DNA from: Carallia brachiata
Lineage: Eukaryota > Streptophyta > Magnoliopsida > Malpighiales > Rhizophoraceae
DNA length: 64,000 bases
Direction of reading: 5' to 3'
Assembly: GCA_021464245.1 (NCBI GenBank)
Contig: JADCRB010000025.1
Coordinates: 1,894,193-1,958,192 of the forward strand
Shown: piece after piece, positions 49,901 through 61,676 of the stretch
Layout: every line of letters starts with the position of its first letter
Position numbering within the stretch: the stretch's first letter is position 1
Position numbers and translations under genes: made by a program
The notes under the pieces: model-generated
Told to the model about the DNA's origin: nothing
Seen by the model: the letters and a program-made list of their open reading frames with translations, nothing else
Databases searched by the model: none

Positions 49901-50843
49901 ATGGAAGATAGCAGTGTCAACCTTCCACCTGGATTCCGATTCAGCCCAACTGATGAAGAAATTGTTCTTCACTTTCTCCATCGCAAGGATTCGCAAGAAA
50001 CTTGCCTACCTGATATCATTCCTGATCTTCACCATTGTACTCTTGATCCTTGGCAGCTTGACGGTTCGTGACTATATTCGTATTATATAGATTTTTATGT
50101 GTGTTCAACTCTTCGCTTTAAGACTACCATTTATATTTTTTCTATATATATAACTAGTCAGGAAAAAAGTATCAGAAATTATTATTTTAGTGCGTACCAG
50201 GTTAGTTGTATTGTTTAGATTCGTCCATATAATGGAGTATTGCAACTTTTCTTTCTTCTGTTGATAATAGGCAAGGCATTTTCAACGGAAAACCAGTGGT
50301 ACTTCTTTAACCAAATGATGGATAACAAAGTTACAGAAAATGGGTTCTGGAAGGAATTGAATGAGGAGGAATCTGTGTTCAATCAAGCGGGCAAAAAGGT
50401 TGGAATTAAGAAATTTCTCGTGTACTACATTGGTACACCTCCGGAAGGCATAGAAACCAATTGGATGATGCAGGAATATCATCTTTCCAATGGTGGACGG
50501 GATATTGCTACATGTCACAAAAGAAATAAAAGGCTAGTAAGTAAAAGTTTGGTCTTGTGTTTCGCGCGATTCAATTAATAACTTACAAGTATTGCTTTTG
50601 TAAATGTTATTGTTTGTTTTTGTCTTATTTATTTGGTTTACTTTGTTTTAGAATTGCCTTGAATGGGTCTTATGTCGAGTTTACCAGAGGAAGGGCTATT
50701 GTTGTCAAAGTTTCAGTCGCAGTGATGATGACGACGACGACGACGATAGTGGAACTGAGCTTTCATGTTTGGATGAAATGTATTGGTCAATATTGGATGA
50801 TGAACTTGGTGCCGATCTTGAAGGCATAAGTTTGACGAATTAG
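49901..50843 (+). CDS. XND1: NAC transcription factor, XND1/ANAC104-like
   Basis: Three exons, 49901-50063, 50271-50536 and 50652-50843, join in phase to 206 residues. The NAC domain starts at residue 7 (NLPPGFRFSPTDEEI), continues with WYFFNQM and NGFWKEL, then GIKKFLVYYIGTPP and NWMMQEYHL, and closes with EWVLCRVYQRKG. The third exon adds an eight-Asp run and the tail SGTELSCLDEMYWSIL. The short C-terminal region with TELSCLDE and the WKE variant in place of the usual WKATG are hallmarks of XYLEM NAC DOMAIN 1, a repressor of secondary wall formation and programmed cell death in xylem vessels. Introns sit at typical NAC positions. The protein should act in the nucleus as a dimer. No lesion is seen. 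Confidence 0.88.
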
Positions 50844-51098
50844 TGTCAAAATCTTATTGTATATGTGCAATATTATAATCATCGTATATATGCATGCAAC
50901 TTCATCATGATGTACATTGTAAGGATGATTTTTTAGTGTGACTCACGTGATAGGCGAGTCTTGTTTTCTCAATACTTTCATTGTTAGTATGTCAAAAAAA
51001 CATTACTTTCATTGTTAGATTTATATAGTGCGAAAAGTTGGGTTTATTTTATCCCTTTTTTTTCTTGTTATATAGGAGTACAAGACAAGAGCTTAACG

Positions 51099-51644
51099 CT
51101 TTGTTTGGTAGAGACAAAAAAAGAGGGGGAGAGGAATGCAGGAGAAATGACAGGGTGAAAAATAAACATTAAAAGGAAGAAACATATTAATATAATATGA
51201 GTGTTAAAAAGTAAATGTCCTATATTAATAATAAATATATTTATAATATGATTTGTAATAATTTTAAATTTTTTTATTTTTAATTTTAATTTTTATAGGT
51301 TTTAAAACTCATTATCATTATTTGACAGTAAAAAAAATTTGAAAATATTTTAAAAAAATAAGCGAAAAGTAGCAAAAAAATAATGTGTTATAATAATAAT
51401 TTTATCTTAAAAGGAAAAAAAAAATATAAGGGTAAAATAATAATTTTACACAAAAAAATAAAACAAATAAAAAAAGCACTCATAACATCTCGTGCCACCC
51501 AATTCACCCCAATATTGGGGAGAATCGATTTTCCCTAGACCTCATGAATTTTTTTTTCACTCCTTTTCTCTGGCAAACAATTATCCTTACCCCATTCGAC
51601 CTAAAGTCATTCCTTCCTCCATGAATTTCCTGTAGCCAAACAAC
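51099..51644. mobile_element. Possible MITE downstream of the NAC gene
   Basis: The ends CTTTGTTTGGTAGAGA (from 51099) and, inverted, GGTTGTTTGGCTACAGG form imperfect terminal repeats of about 40 bp that both continue into a G/A-rich stretch with GGAATG. The interior is AT-rich and non-coding. No target duplication was fixed. Confidence 0.45.
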
Positions 51645-52859
51645 CTGTAAGTGATCTATATTTTTCACTGCTTCTTTTGATATTTGTTAGCGAAAATTGG
51701 ATTTTTATTTTAATGATTTGAAAGTTTGCTTGGGGCTAAAAATTTCAAAATTCAAATCTCACTCTTCATTTATCCAAGAAGATAACAGTAATAATCGCAA
51801 TGAAGATGATGATGATAACAATAATAAAACTAGCTTTTATATTTACACTATGCACAGATCTACGTTTAATTCTGATTTTATAAAATATAAAATGTCAAAT
51901 AAATATTTCAATATCTTTCAACAAAAATGTAAATAGCTATATTGATGAGATAATAACACACTATGTCCTTAAGGGATACTTTAATATTAAGATTTAAAAT
52001 TTATATTTTAAAAGTCTTGAGTTCTAATAATAAAAAATTAATATGAAATTTATAAAAATGAGGAGAGATACTTTATTATGTAGTTTATGGTTTTATGAAT
52101 CTTTTAATGGAGAGACAAAAGAAATAATGACATACCATATTTATACTCAAGCTCTGGAGTGTTTTGTTTCAATTTCATCATTAATTCATAATTCTTCTAT
52201 TATAGTGACAAATCACCATATAACATTATATTTAAGAATTTGAGAGAAATCTTCCCTCCTTTCTTCTTTAAAATTACCTTTTAAATAAAGAACCTCAAAA
52301 CAAAAGAAGGAAACTAAAATCCCTTACATATTGATCGACAACGAATTATCCAACCATTATGTGTTTTTGTAACAAAAAATTACGATACCGAATGATTAGT
52401 GCCTAAAATTTTAATCAGATGTAATCACGCCTTTATCTTTAACAATGACCGTGATACTTTTAATAATAAAAAAAAAAGTATATCTTATTATTTTTTTATT
52501 ACAAAAATTATTATAATAATTATAAAAAATAAAGATATAATTATATTCAAATAAAATCTCAAGTGTAATTCCTTTTAGGATCCCATTACATGGATAGATT
52601 GGAATGTCATACGCATTGGACAGACACAGATTTTATGTAACTGTAAGTGCATTTTATACAATCATAACTAAAAAATGTGCAGTAAATAATGATAATATTT
52701 TTTATCTTACTTTTTATCACTTTAATTATACAAATTATAGTTATTGTTGCACAAAAATCACGCCTGTTTACGAACGAACGACGTCTGCGTTTACCCACTA
52801 ACTTTTTTCCTTCCTTTTAATACTGTAATGTGCTCATTTTGTAATTGTAACTAAGGACG
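51645..52859. other. AT-rich intergenic DNA
   Basis: No gene. Frames here are short and AT-driven; there is a GATGAT/AACAAT run near 51800-51830. Confidence 0.4.
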
Positions 52860-53201
52860 ATGATCAGTAAACGATCAAACTTTCCAAGAATTTTGCCTGC
52901 CATATTCGTCCTTAATGTTGACTACCATTACCTTCTCCCTAACCTCGCCTCTATTGCTCTAGGTTGGAAAAGAGAGAACCTAAAAATATTTCTCAATGAG
53001 CATCTGGACTTTCCGACTCACAAAACCCACAAGTCTGAAGATCCTTCAAAAGAAAATAACTCGCCAATAGCAAAAGAGGAATCAAAAAGGGAAGAAAGAT
53101 GCATAGTGAAGAAGAGTAATCAAGAAGATGACAAAGTCAAGTCAAGCTCTAACAGAGTTAAATCAAAACATGGAGTTGGAAAGACGTTCATAATCTTCTG
53201 A
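52860..53201 (+). CDS. Unrecognised open frame, Lys/Glu/Ser-rich C-half
   Basis: A 113-residue frame whose N-terminal half is mildly hydrophobic (YLLPNLASIALGW) and whose C-terminal half is highly charged (SKREERC, NQEDDKVKSSSN). No family is recognised. It lies directly upstream of, or inside, the left LTR region of the gypsy element, so it may be chance coding or element sequence. No intron or promoter evidence supports it as a gene. Confidence 0.2.
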   Translation: MISKRSNFPRILPAIFVLNVDYHYLLPNLASIALGWKRENLKIFLNEHLDFPTHKTHKSEDPSKENNSPIAKEESKREERCIVKKSNQEDDKVKSSSNRVKSKHGVGKTFIIF

Positions 53202-55400
53202 TACAGTTAAAATACGAAGAGTAAAGTGAACAATTGTCAATGGTTAAAGTCAGATAAGATCAATGGTGCAGAGACAGAGAATTGCAAAGGCGGCATAGAA
53301 GAGAAGTGGCGGTGCTATGCTAGCTAGACGGACACTTGGCAGAGCTAGCAGGTTTTCAGCTAGAGGTGCAAGAACACTAGTTTTCTGTTAAGAAGCAATA
53401 ATCCAGTAGTATAGAGTGCAGGAAGTGTTCATAGTGATTAGATGGAGAATAGCCGTTGATGTCAGTATGTTGTTGATTATCAATTGTTGCTGTAAAAGAA
53501 TAAAATTCTGTTGTAAAGATACACTTGATGAATAACATAATCAATTTCTTCTTCTTATCTCTCGTCTCTATCTTCTCTCTCTATTATGAGTTCATCAAGA
53601 CAAGCTCAAAGCCCATTCTAATTCCTAGGTTTCTTGTCACGATCTTAATCTGTAACAATCTGGTATCATAGCTATTATTCCTCGGCTGTGCTGGTTCAAT
53701 GGTGTCTAATACTCGTTCCCACGATGCTTCAGATTCAGAATTGATAAGAATCGAAGAGTTCATGAAAGTTATGCCCGGGATATGGCTGCTCTTAAAGAAA
53801 CTCAATAGAAAGGTGATTCAGATCTTCAAAGCTTGAAAGAAAATGTGGTGAGTTGGAAAGATGGTCGTCAAAAGGAGATGAAAGAACTGAAAGAACCTCT
53901 TGTGGGATTGGCCTTCCAGAAGCAAGTGCTCAACCGAAATTCTTGTTCTGGTTCTGATAACAATATCTCTTTTTCTACTGGAAATTCTATGTTTTTCACT
54001 GAACAGCCTCGTTTGGACATTTCTGTATTCAATGGCGAAGAGAAGATTTGGGTGGTCGTTCTATAAGTGTGAAAACTATTTTGAGGCTAATGGGGTATTC
54101 GAAGATTCGAAAGTAAGATTGGTTGCTGGATATTTAGAAAATATCGTGTTGCAATGGCATAGAAATTATGTGGGTAAAAGATCCAAAGAAGGCTTTTCTA
54201 CATGGAGTGACTATGTTCAAGCCATATACTGTAGGTTTGGAACTGCAACATTTGGAGACCCCACGACTGGCTTGATCGTACTCAGACAAACAGGGACTGC
54301 AGCACAATATCAAGATCAATTTGACATTTTGTTTGGAAGGATTGATTTGACCGAAGAATATGGTGTTAATGTGTTTTTGAATGGGTTCAAAGAAGAGATC
54401 AGTAACCCTGTTAAGATGTTTATGCCAGAAACATTAGCTTATGCTTATGCATTGGCAAAACTCCAGGAAGTCACTAATGCTTCAAGAATGTCTAATTTTG
54501 GAGGAACTGGGTTGTTACCTATGCCAAGGGCTTTGTCGGCACCAGTGGGTACTTATTCTTCTGGTGCAGTAACTGTAAGTAACAGGTTAGAGGGAGGTAG
54601 ACCACACTAAGGCGACTAAGGTGAAAGATGGGGATATAATAGATGAGAGAAGGGTCAAGGAGTTGTGTTACTGGTGTGACGAAAAGTACACATAGGGGCA
54701 TAAATGCATACAAAAACATTATTTCTGATGGAAGTAGAAGATGAAGAAGCTGAGCAAGAGTTGTAGGAGTTTTGTGCAATGAGTATTCAAAAGGTGAGTA
54801 AGAACAGCAGCCACAAATATCATTCCATGCTAGTACAAGAGAAAGTGACCATGACAGAAGCCAAATGAGGGTAACTTGCCATGTTGGGTCCAAAATCCAA
54901 ATCCCTTCACACGTTGGTGGATTCAAGGAGCAAAGACAATTTCTTGGATTTAGATGTGGCTATGAAATTGGGTTGTCGAATGACTCCTATCAAAAGCTTA
55001 AAAATCAAGGTAGCATATGGGTTCTTCATTCATCGCAATTACATCTGCAAGGATTTTTAGTGGTACTTTCAAGGTACCTTGTTCACAGCTGATGTTTATA
55101 CATTACATTTGGGATGTTGTGACATGGTTTTGGGAGTGCAATGGTTGAGGACTTTGGGAAAGATTGCTTAATATTTCGAGAAATTAACGTTCACAGACAC
55201 GTTTTGAGGGGTGCTAACGGAATTAAGATTAAGAATGTCTGCCAAAGTTGTAGACAAAGTTTCAAAGCATTTGGAGAAGCGGACTGCCATTCAATTATGC
55301 AGTATTAGTAAAGGGGAAATTGAAGAACTTGCTGTAGCAGCGTTTACCACAATTGATATAGTCATGCAACTTTATTACTATTTAATCGGAAATAATTGAA
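53201..55400 (+). mobile_element. 5' half of a Ty3/gypsy retrotransposon
   Basis: The probable 5' LTR ends ...GTAACA at 53657 and is followed after three bases by TGGTATCATAGCT (53661-53673), which resembles the initiator Met-tRNA primer-binding site. The LTR start is uncertain (perhaps the TGATACAG at 53201). A broken gag follows: RLDISVFNGEE, VRLVAGYLENIVLQWHRNYV and LRQTGTAAQYQDQFDIL. Protease-region remnants come after that (NFLDLDVAMKLGC, CDMVLGVQWL). Homology ends near 55350, before the reverse transcriptase, and no 3' LTR was found. Confidence 0.75.
53699..54610 (+). pseudogene. gypsy gag, broken
   Basis: The ATG at 53699 (MVSNTRSHDASDSEL) is followed by a frameshift near 53760-53800 and a stop. 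The main Retrotrans_gag region is read at about 54040-54480, with FYKCENYFEANGVFEDSKV and NGFKEEISNPVKMF. It has no complete reading frame. Confidence 0.75.
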
Positions 55401-56287
55401 TTAATAATCATTTGAAGATTTTATTTTTATTTATTTTTTTTGCGCTAAAGTAAAATACTAGTATATGCTGAGATAAAGAAGGGGATGCAAAAGCATCCAC
55501 CTAAGTTTAATTTTTGGAGAGACCTCTGTTTTGTAGGGACAAAGATTCATCATTTTAGTTAAATTCAAAGCAACCTGTCTTTAGTCCTATTACAGGAACA
55601 TAGGAAAATGACGCGTATGAAGATAAAGTGCAGATGTTATGTTTTATTTAAAAAAATTTACAGTCAAATAAGATGTACAGATAATATTTTTGAAAAAATA
55701 TGCAAGCAACATTTTTAAAAAAATATTTGAATATTTATATTAGTTGTGTGTCAATTTTATTTGATTGTACGTAATATTACACATAATATATTTTTTAAAA
55801 CAAATAAAAAATTTAACAAAAAGGATAAAGTGAATCCGTCATCTTATTTTCCTTTTCAAAAGAGAGCCACACGATCGGAGCCATAGTCTATGGCCATAGA
55901 AATAGCCATCGACGTGGGCTCAAATAAAAAATATTAATAAAAATAAAATTTTTAAAAATTATTTAATATTATTCTAAATTTAAATCAGAAAAAAAAACAT
56001 ATTTTTTAAAAAATATTTTTTTATTGCATGCTTCTGTCCACTTGTGGCTGCTTCTGTGACGATCCCCAGGTCTCTCTATCTTTTCCGTTTGCAAGATTGT
56101 CGTTTTGCACACCCGCAGGTGGGACCGTCCGTCTTCGTTTGTGAGAAGTATTCCCAGGGACCATGGCACAAGTACCAACCAGTTTTAACTGAACTGAAGT
56201 ATATCCTTAGGCCTCTCTTTCTCTCTCTGTTCACTACAACTGTTGGAGCGAGCACCGTCTATCTTTGTCCTAATTCGTAGGTTTTAC
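55401..56287. other. Spacer and 5' leader of the E1-alpha gene
   Basis: No gene. AT-rich up to about 56030; from there to the ATG at 56288 the composition becomes balanced and pyrimidine-rich, as in a 5' leader. Confidence 0.4.
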
Positions 56288-59200
56288 ATGGCTTTGTGCG
56301 GGAGAAACGCAAAATCTGTAATCAACCATGTCAAAGCAAAAATGGGTTTTTTAGGTGTCATCACTCATTGCTCTTCCACCTCCTTCTTGGCCCGTCACAG
56401 GAAAACTTCATCAATCATGGCTCAGTGCATTAAGAAGAACCCAGATTCTGATTTCAATAACAATGCCACCCTTTTGTTGCCTCGCCGTTTTGCGTCGTTC
56501 AAAACTGAAACAAGGCCGCTGGATTCACATTGTACAATCGATAACAGTCAGGTTAGGTACACAACAACAAACACTTTAGGAAGTGCAGATTTATTTTGCT
56601 TGGTCTTACGGTAAGTCTTTAGTGTGTCGTCTGAAGATGGGTGTTTTCTGATACTGAATTCGCTTTTGTCCCTAATTATTTTCTTTTAGTCAAAGTTTCT
56701 TCATTGTCTATAGGTTATTAACGTATCAATTAGGCTTCTAGGTTGTATTGTGTTTTGTTCTTGAATCAATGAGCTTCCATAGAAACTTAAGCTCCTTATG
56801 CAAAGGAATCAATTGGAAAAATCTTGTTATTGGACTATTCTTTGCTTTGAAATTTTTGAATCAAGATGGCAGAGTTTGGTGATTTTGTTTCTGTTGATGC
56901 AATGTGAGTGGCAATTAGCATCGTATCAGATGTTGTTTAATGACAGTATGAAGTCCTCTTAACTCAGCTTAAGAAAATGAACAATGATGCATCTATATAC
57001 ATAGAGGATAGCATGTCCAATCTGTTTGCTGTGGCCGAAATCATACATACGTTTCAACATGTCGTTTTGATGTCTGCTAGATTTCTTACAGTAAAATGTG
57101 CTTTCCCAACAGAAGTGATTAGTAGGAGTTGTACTTGTTAACCACCGTAGTTTTCCTAGTTTCATTCTTAACATATTCAATATTGTTACAATATGAAGGA
57201 AGCATTTCTTGATATCGGAGTTCTTTTGCCATGGAGAACATTATTCTCTTTTATATTTGTAGGCTTTTGGTTCTGGGTTTTGCTTTGAGTAGATGAAGAA
57301 AGTCAGATAATGGCCAATGCATACTTGGTTACAGGAGACAGAAAGATAATGACCAATCCCCAGTCCCTAGTGGAGGACAAAAATGTTTTAGGAGAACTAA
57401 TTTTCCAACAACACTGGCATGGTCTATGATTTTAGGTCACTACAAATTTGCTATTACATATTCAAATCCATAACGACTGATGTGGTTCATACATCATAGG
57501 GAGATACATTAGTTTCTCTGCTGTAGGAAACGAGAAATGAGTGTTCAACTGTGTATGATTGAAGTTGCTTAGAAATGGACTGCCATAAAGGATGCATGAA
57601 TTACTCATTGGAGCTCCCTCTTGTTTCAGGTTTTGGATTTTCCAGGGGAAAAGTTGCATTCACCTCCACATTGAGTTTCATATCTGAGTCCCATGAGGAT
57701 CGGATTCCCTGCTACCGTGTCCTTGATGATAATGGTCAACTGATTGCGAACAGCAACTTTGTAGAGGTGCTTTTCTGTGATTTTTTTTTTTTAAGTAACC
57801 TCTTACTTCTACTTAATTCAACTTCTTTTTTCCGATCTCAATTTCAGAGATAGACCCTGACAGGTTATCTTGTAAATAGGTCAGCAGGGAAATTGCCAGA
57901 AAAATTTATAAAGACATGGTTACACTGCAAGTAATGGACGCTATCTTCTATGAAGCTCAGAGACAAGGAAGAATTTCGTTTTATCTGACCACAATTGGAG
58001 AAGAGGCTATCAATGTTGCATCAGCTGCAGCCACCACAATAGATGATGTTGTTGTCCCTCAGGTTAGATGCACATTCATGAATTAGTTCCCCTGCCATGC
58101 AGTCAGGCATCTCCCCACTCCCCCACCCTTGCCTGCAAGAAAGAATGGTGTGCACGCAGAGACATATGTACTTCTTATGCTTGCATAGCTTTGAAATAAT
58201 TTGATGAGCATGCACAATCTAAAATGGAGAAAAACAGTAATTTATTTTAACTTTCATACAGTATAGGGAGCCAGGAGTCTTATTGTGGCGTGGTTTTGCT
58301 CTTCAAGAAATCGCAAACCAATGTTTCAGTAACAGTGGCGATTATTGCAAAGGCAGGCAGATGCCAGTCCATTATGGATCAAAAAAGCACAACTATTTTA
58401 CTGTGGCATCTACAATTGCGTAAGAGTTTAAATATTGTACTTTTTGGGATACCACCTTTTGCAGCTTTTCCATAGACAGAACATAATTACAAAAAAGGTT
58501 CTCTTTGTGCTTGTCAGTTCACAACTTCCCCATGCAGTTGGTGCCGCATATTCTCTAAAAATGGATGGCAAAGATGCATGTGCAGTCACTTATTTTGGTG
58601 ATGGTGGATCCAGTGAGGTATGTTTGCTACTATTTTTGTCTATTGAACGTCTATTTGCTCTTGTCTTGGTGAATTTTTCCTTCTGTCGCTCATTTTCTGA
58701 TAGATCAAATAATTCTAGGGAGATTTTCATGCTGCTTTAAATTTTGCTGCTGTTATGGAGGCCCCAGTTATATTTATCTGTCGCAACAATGGATGGGCTA
58801 TTAGTACTCCTGTCTCAGATCAGTTTCGAAGTACTCTTTCTCTCTCTCTCTCTCTCCCCTCCTTCCTCCACCCCTAGGGATCTCCAGGAGTCCATTATGT
58901 ATGTAATGCTCCATGTCAAGCCTCTCCATTGCATTGGCAGGTGACGGTGTCGTTGTCAGAGGGCGGGCTTATGGAGTTCGTAGTATCCGTGTTGATGGTA
59001 ATGACGCTCTTGCCATGTACAGTGCAGTTCATGCTGCTCGTGAAATGGCAATAAACAAACACAGGCCTATACTAGTTGAGGTAAAATATTTACTTGTTCT
59101 TTGACTGGTATCCAATTTGGCGACTGTTCTTTTGGGTAATTTGAAACTTGATCTACCTAATCTCTTGATGCCTGGTTTGGTTTGTTTCATTAACAGGCCT

Positions 59201-59967
59201 GACATATAGAGTAGGTCACCATACCACGTCAGATGATTCTACCAAATATCGTTCAGTTGATGAGATTGAATGTTGGAGACTCACACGAGATCCTGTTGCC
59301 AGATTCCGAAAATGGATAGAAAGCAACGGTTGGTGGAGTGATGAGGCTGAGTCAGAGCTTAGAAACAATACGAGGAAGCAGGTATGAAGCGCATGGTTGA
59401 ATTGCGAGCATGATAAATATACCTGCTTTGTTTTGCCAGTTGAGTGTAAGAAATTGAAATAAAAATTGGAAATCATGACTTGTGATAGAACCTTTCAGCA
59501 CCGATCTAAAATCATTTATAATGCATAGTCCCAAATTTCAATGATATAGAAAAAACTACAAACTTCTTGTGGTTTTTATGTTGGAAGGTAAATAATGGAT
59601 AGATGGCTGATGGTTCATTTGTGAGAGTAATTGAGGTTTCATAACATTACTGTAATTAGTTTCCTACTAAGTTTTGTAAAGGTACGGTCAAGTTTGCATC
59701 AAGTTGTCATTTTTTTCCTCTCTGCAACTTTTGGTTCAATGATTTATGTAGTTCAGTATGAAAGTTTACAAAGTTTCTTACCAGTAATAACTTTGCTAGC
59801 TATTACATGCGATTCAAACGGCGGAAACAGCTAAGAAACCACCAGTTGCAGACATTTTTACAGATGTATATGATGTTCCTCCGTCCAACCTTTTAGAGCA
59901 AGAGAAGTGGCTAAGAGAGTCCATCAAGAAGTATCCACAGGATTACCCATCAGATGTTCCTATTTAG
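56288..59967 (+). CDS. BCKDHA: Branched-chain 2-oxoacid dehydrogenase E1 subunit alpha, with two apparent frameshifts
   Basis: Nine exons: 56288-56551, 57630-57766, 57880-58062, 58262-58419, 58518-58617, 58719-58830, 58941-59080, 59197-59381 and 59800-59967. The start gives a mitochondrial presequence ([21 protein letters not shown]). Family blocks include [54 protein letters not shown], the thiamine diphosphate motif from [15 protein letters not shown] to [10 protein letters not shown], and the phosphorylation loop [15 protein letters not shown]1 oxidatively decarboxylates 2-oxo acids from Leu, Ile and Val in mitochondria. Exon 2 lacks one base in the GGGG at 57645-57648, and exon 8 lacks one base at T59200, so the conceptual frame is broken twice. 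With both counted the length is about 482 residues, normal for the family. AATAAA lies at 59985-59990. Either a very young pseudogene or consensus errors. Confidence 0.9.
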
Positions 59968-59990
59968 ATTAATTTAAAACTGTGAATAAA

Positions 59991-61600
59991 GGTGAATTTT
60001 TTTTTTCCCATAATAAGATTATATTTGGTGTTTGCATTTACTTAATGCACACCATTTACTGTCTGCTGTCAAATAATGCTAATCCAAACACCTCCTAAAG
60101 ATGTGGAATGCAAGATCAATTGTACCCTCATCAAAACTTAGAAAGCAATGAAATTTTCTTGTGTGCAAGCACATAGGTGCGGATTCTTGAATGAAATTAA
60201 GCTCGATGCAAGGATAGTTGGTTTTGCTCATGAACGGAAAATGAACGAAGCGTTCCAGTGGAAAGGTAAAGAAGAAAAGGCAGTGTGAATGTGTGATTCT
60301 TGCAGCATGTTAATTCTCTAATTCCATCCTGCCACCATGCTGCAAATTTAAGGAGTAACCACGGCGAGCTTAAACAGGCTAGGGTCCTGTGTCCAACAAC
60401 CTCTCAGTACAAAACGACATGAAAATTGATGCATGATTATGTTAAAATGCTTTATTACTTTCAAATAATAAGGTACAATAACATATGCCGAGATCTTGAA
60501 TTATTTTGAGAAACAAAGACTAGCTTCCTCTGGAACTGGTTGAAATGTACCTGGTTTCTTCGTTTTTTTCTTGGCCAATACGGTTAAAGTGTGTGAGCTA
60601 CACCACAACCGGACTAATTTTCTTCGGTCCATAACTTTCACGTCATTTTTTTTAAGATTTCACGTCTTCAAAGCCAGGTTCTCTTCTTCTGTTTCTCCCA
60701 CTAACTTCGTCTTTAGCTTTTGCTTTCCATGATCTTAATTCTTGTCTTGCTCCTTTTCCACGTTGGTATCATGGCTGTGAGACCAACTTCATATTCCAAG
60801 TCTCATAGACTGTCGTTAGTTCTTGGAGCTTTTGACTGAAGAAAAATGGAGGTTGAGGAGAAGAAATGGAGAGAACAAAGAGAATTTAGAGAGGGAGAGA
60901 GAATCAAAGAAGAATAAGAAGATATACATATTGGAATTACCTTATGATTGTTTTTCTTACCTCGCGTATTACATAAAAATTCAGTCATTCGGTACTTTTT
61001 TTTTTTTTTTTATCCATTAAAGGTCCATCGCACCGTGAATACAATGAGAGTATCTCTCTCCTCCCATAAATCCTATTCCACACTTTTCAGGATTTGAATC
61101 CAAATTTTTAGAATAGAAGTTTGAAATTTAACTACTGAAATATTTCTTTTATTGTGCGATTGTTCGTTTTTTGAAATGAAAAACAAAACAAAAGCGAGAA
61201 AAGCAACTATTGGACTCCGATTAATACATCATAGTGGGGCCATAACCAGGCATATGTTACCAAAAAATGTGACCATGCAAGAGAAGGTCAAGTAGTCGTC
61301 CTGGTTTAGTTAGCTGAGACAAACAAGCATGGCACTTGTTTTCCTAAAATAGAATGCCTATCCCCTTGATTGTACACCACAAAACACCAAGCATCCAAGC
61401 GGGGCGGACAGCCATCAGAAACCACCATTATTAAATATTTAATTTAGTTACCTAGTAATTAAGACCCCTGAACCTTTCTTCTGTCCGTCCTGACCTCTCT
61501 CTCTCTCTCTCTCTTTCTCTCTGCATCATAAACGAAACAACAGTGCTTTTCACGTTAATCCAATTCCATATTAATTTGCACCATACTAGCTGAAAAGAGT
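59991..61600. promoter_or_regulatory. Spacer and CHX15-like gene promoter region
   Basis: No gene. The right part holds a CT microsatellite at about 61494-61521. Short frames near 60800-61020 on both strands are low-complexity. Confidence 0.4.
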
Positions 61601-61608
61601 TTATATAC
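61601..61608 (+). promoter_or_regulatory. TATA box of the CHX15-like gene
   Basis: TTATATACAC lies 76 bp before the start codon and is followed by three ATTGG motifs in tandem (about 61616-61633). Confidence 0.5.
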
Positions 61609-61676
61609 ACGCTGCATTGGATTGGATTGGATTTAAAGAAGAACGGAGGAATTAGAAACATCAAATAATTAAAAAC

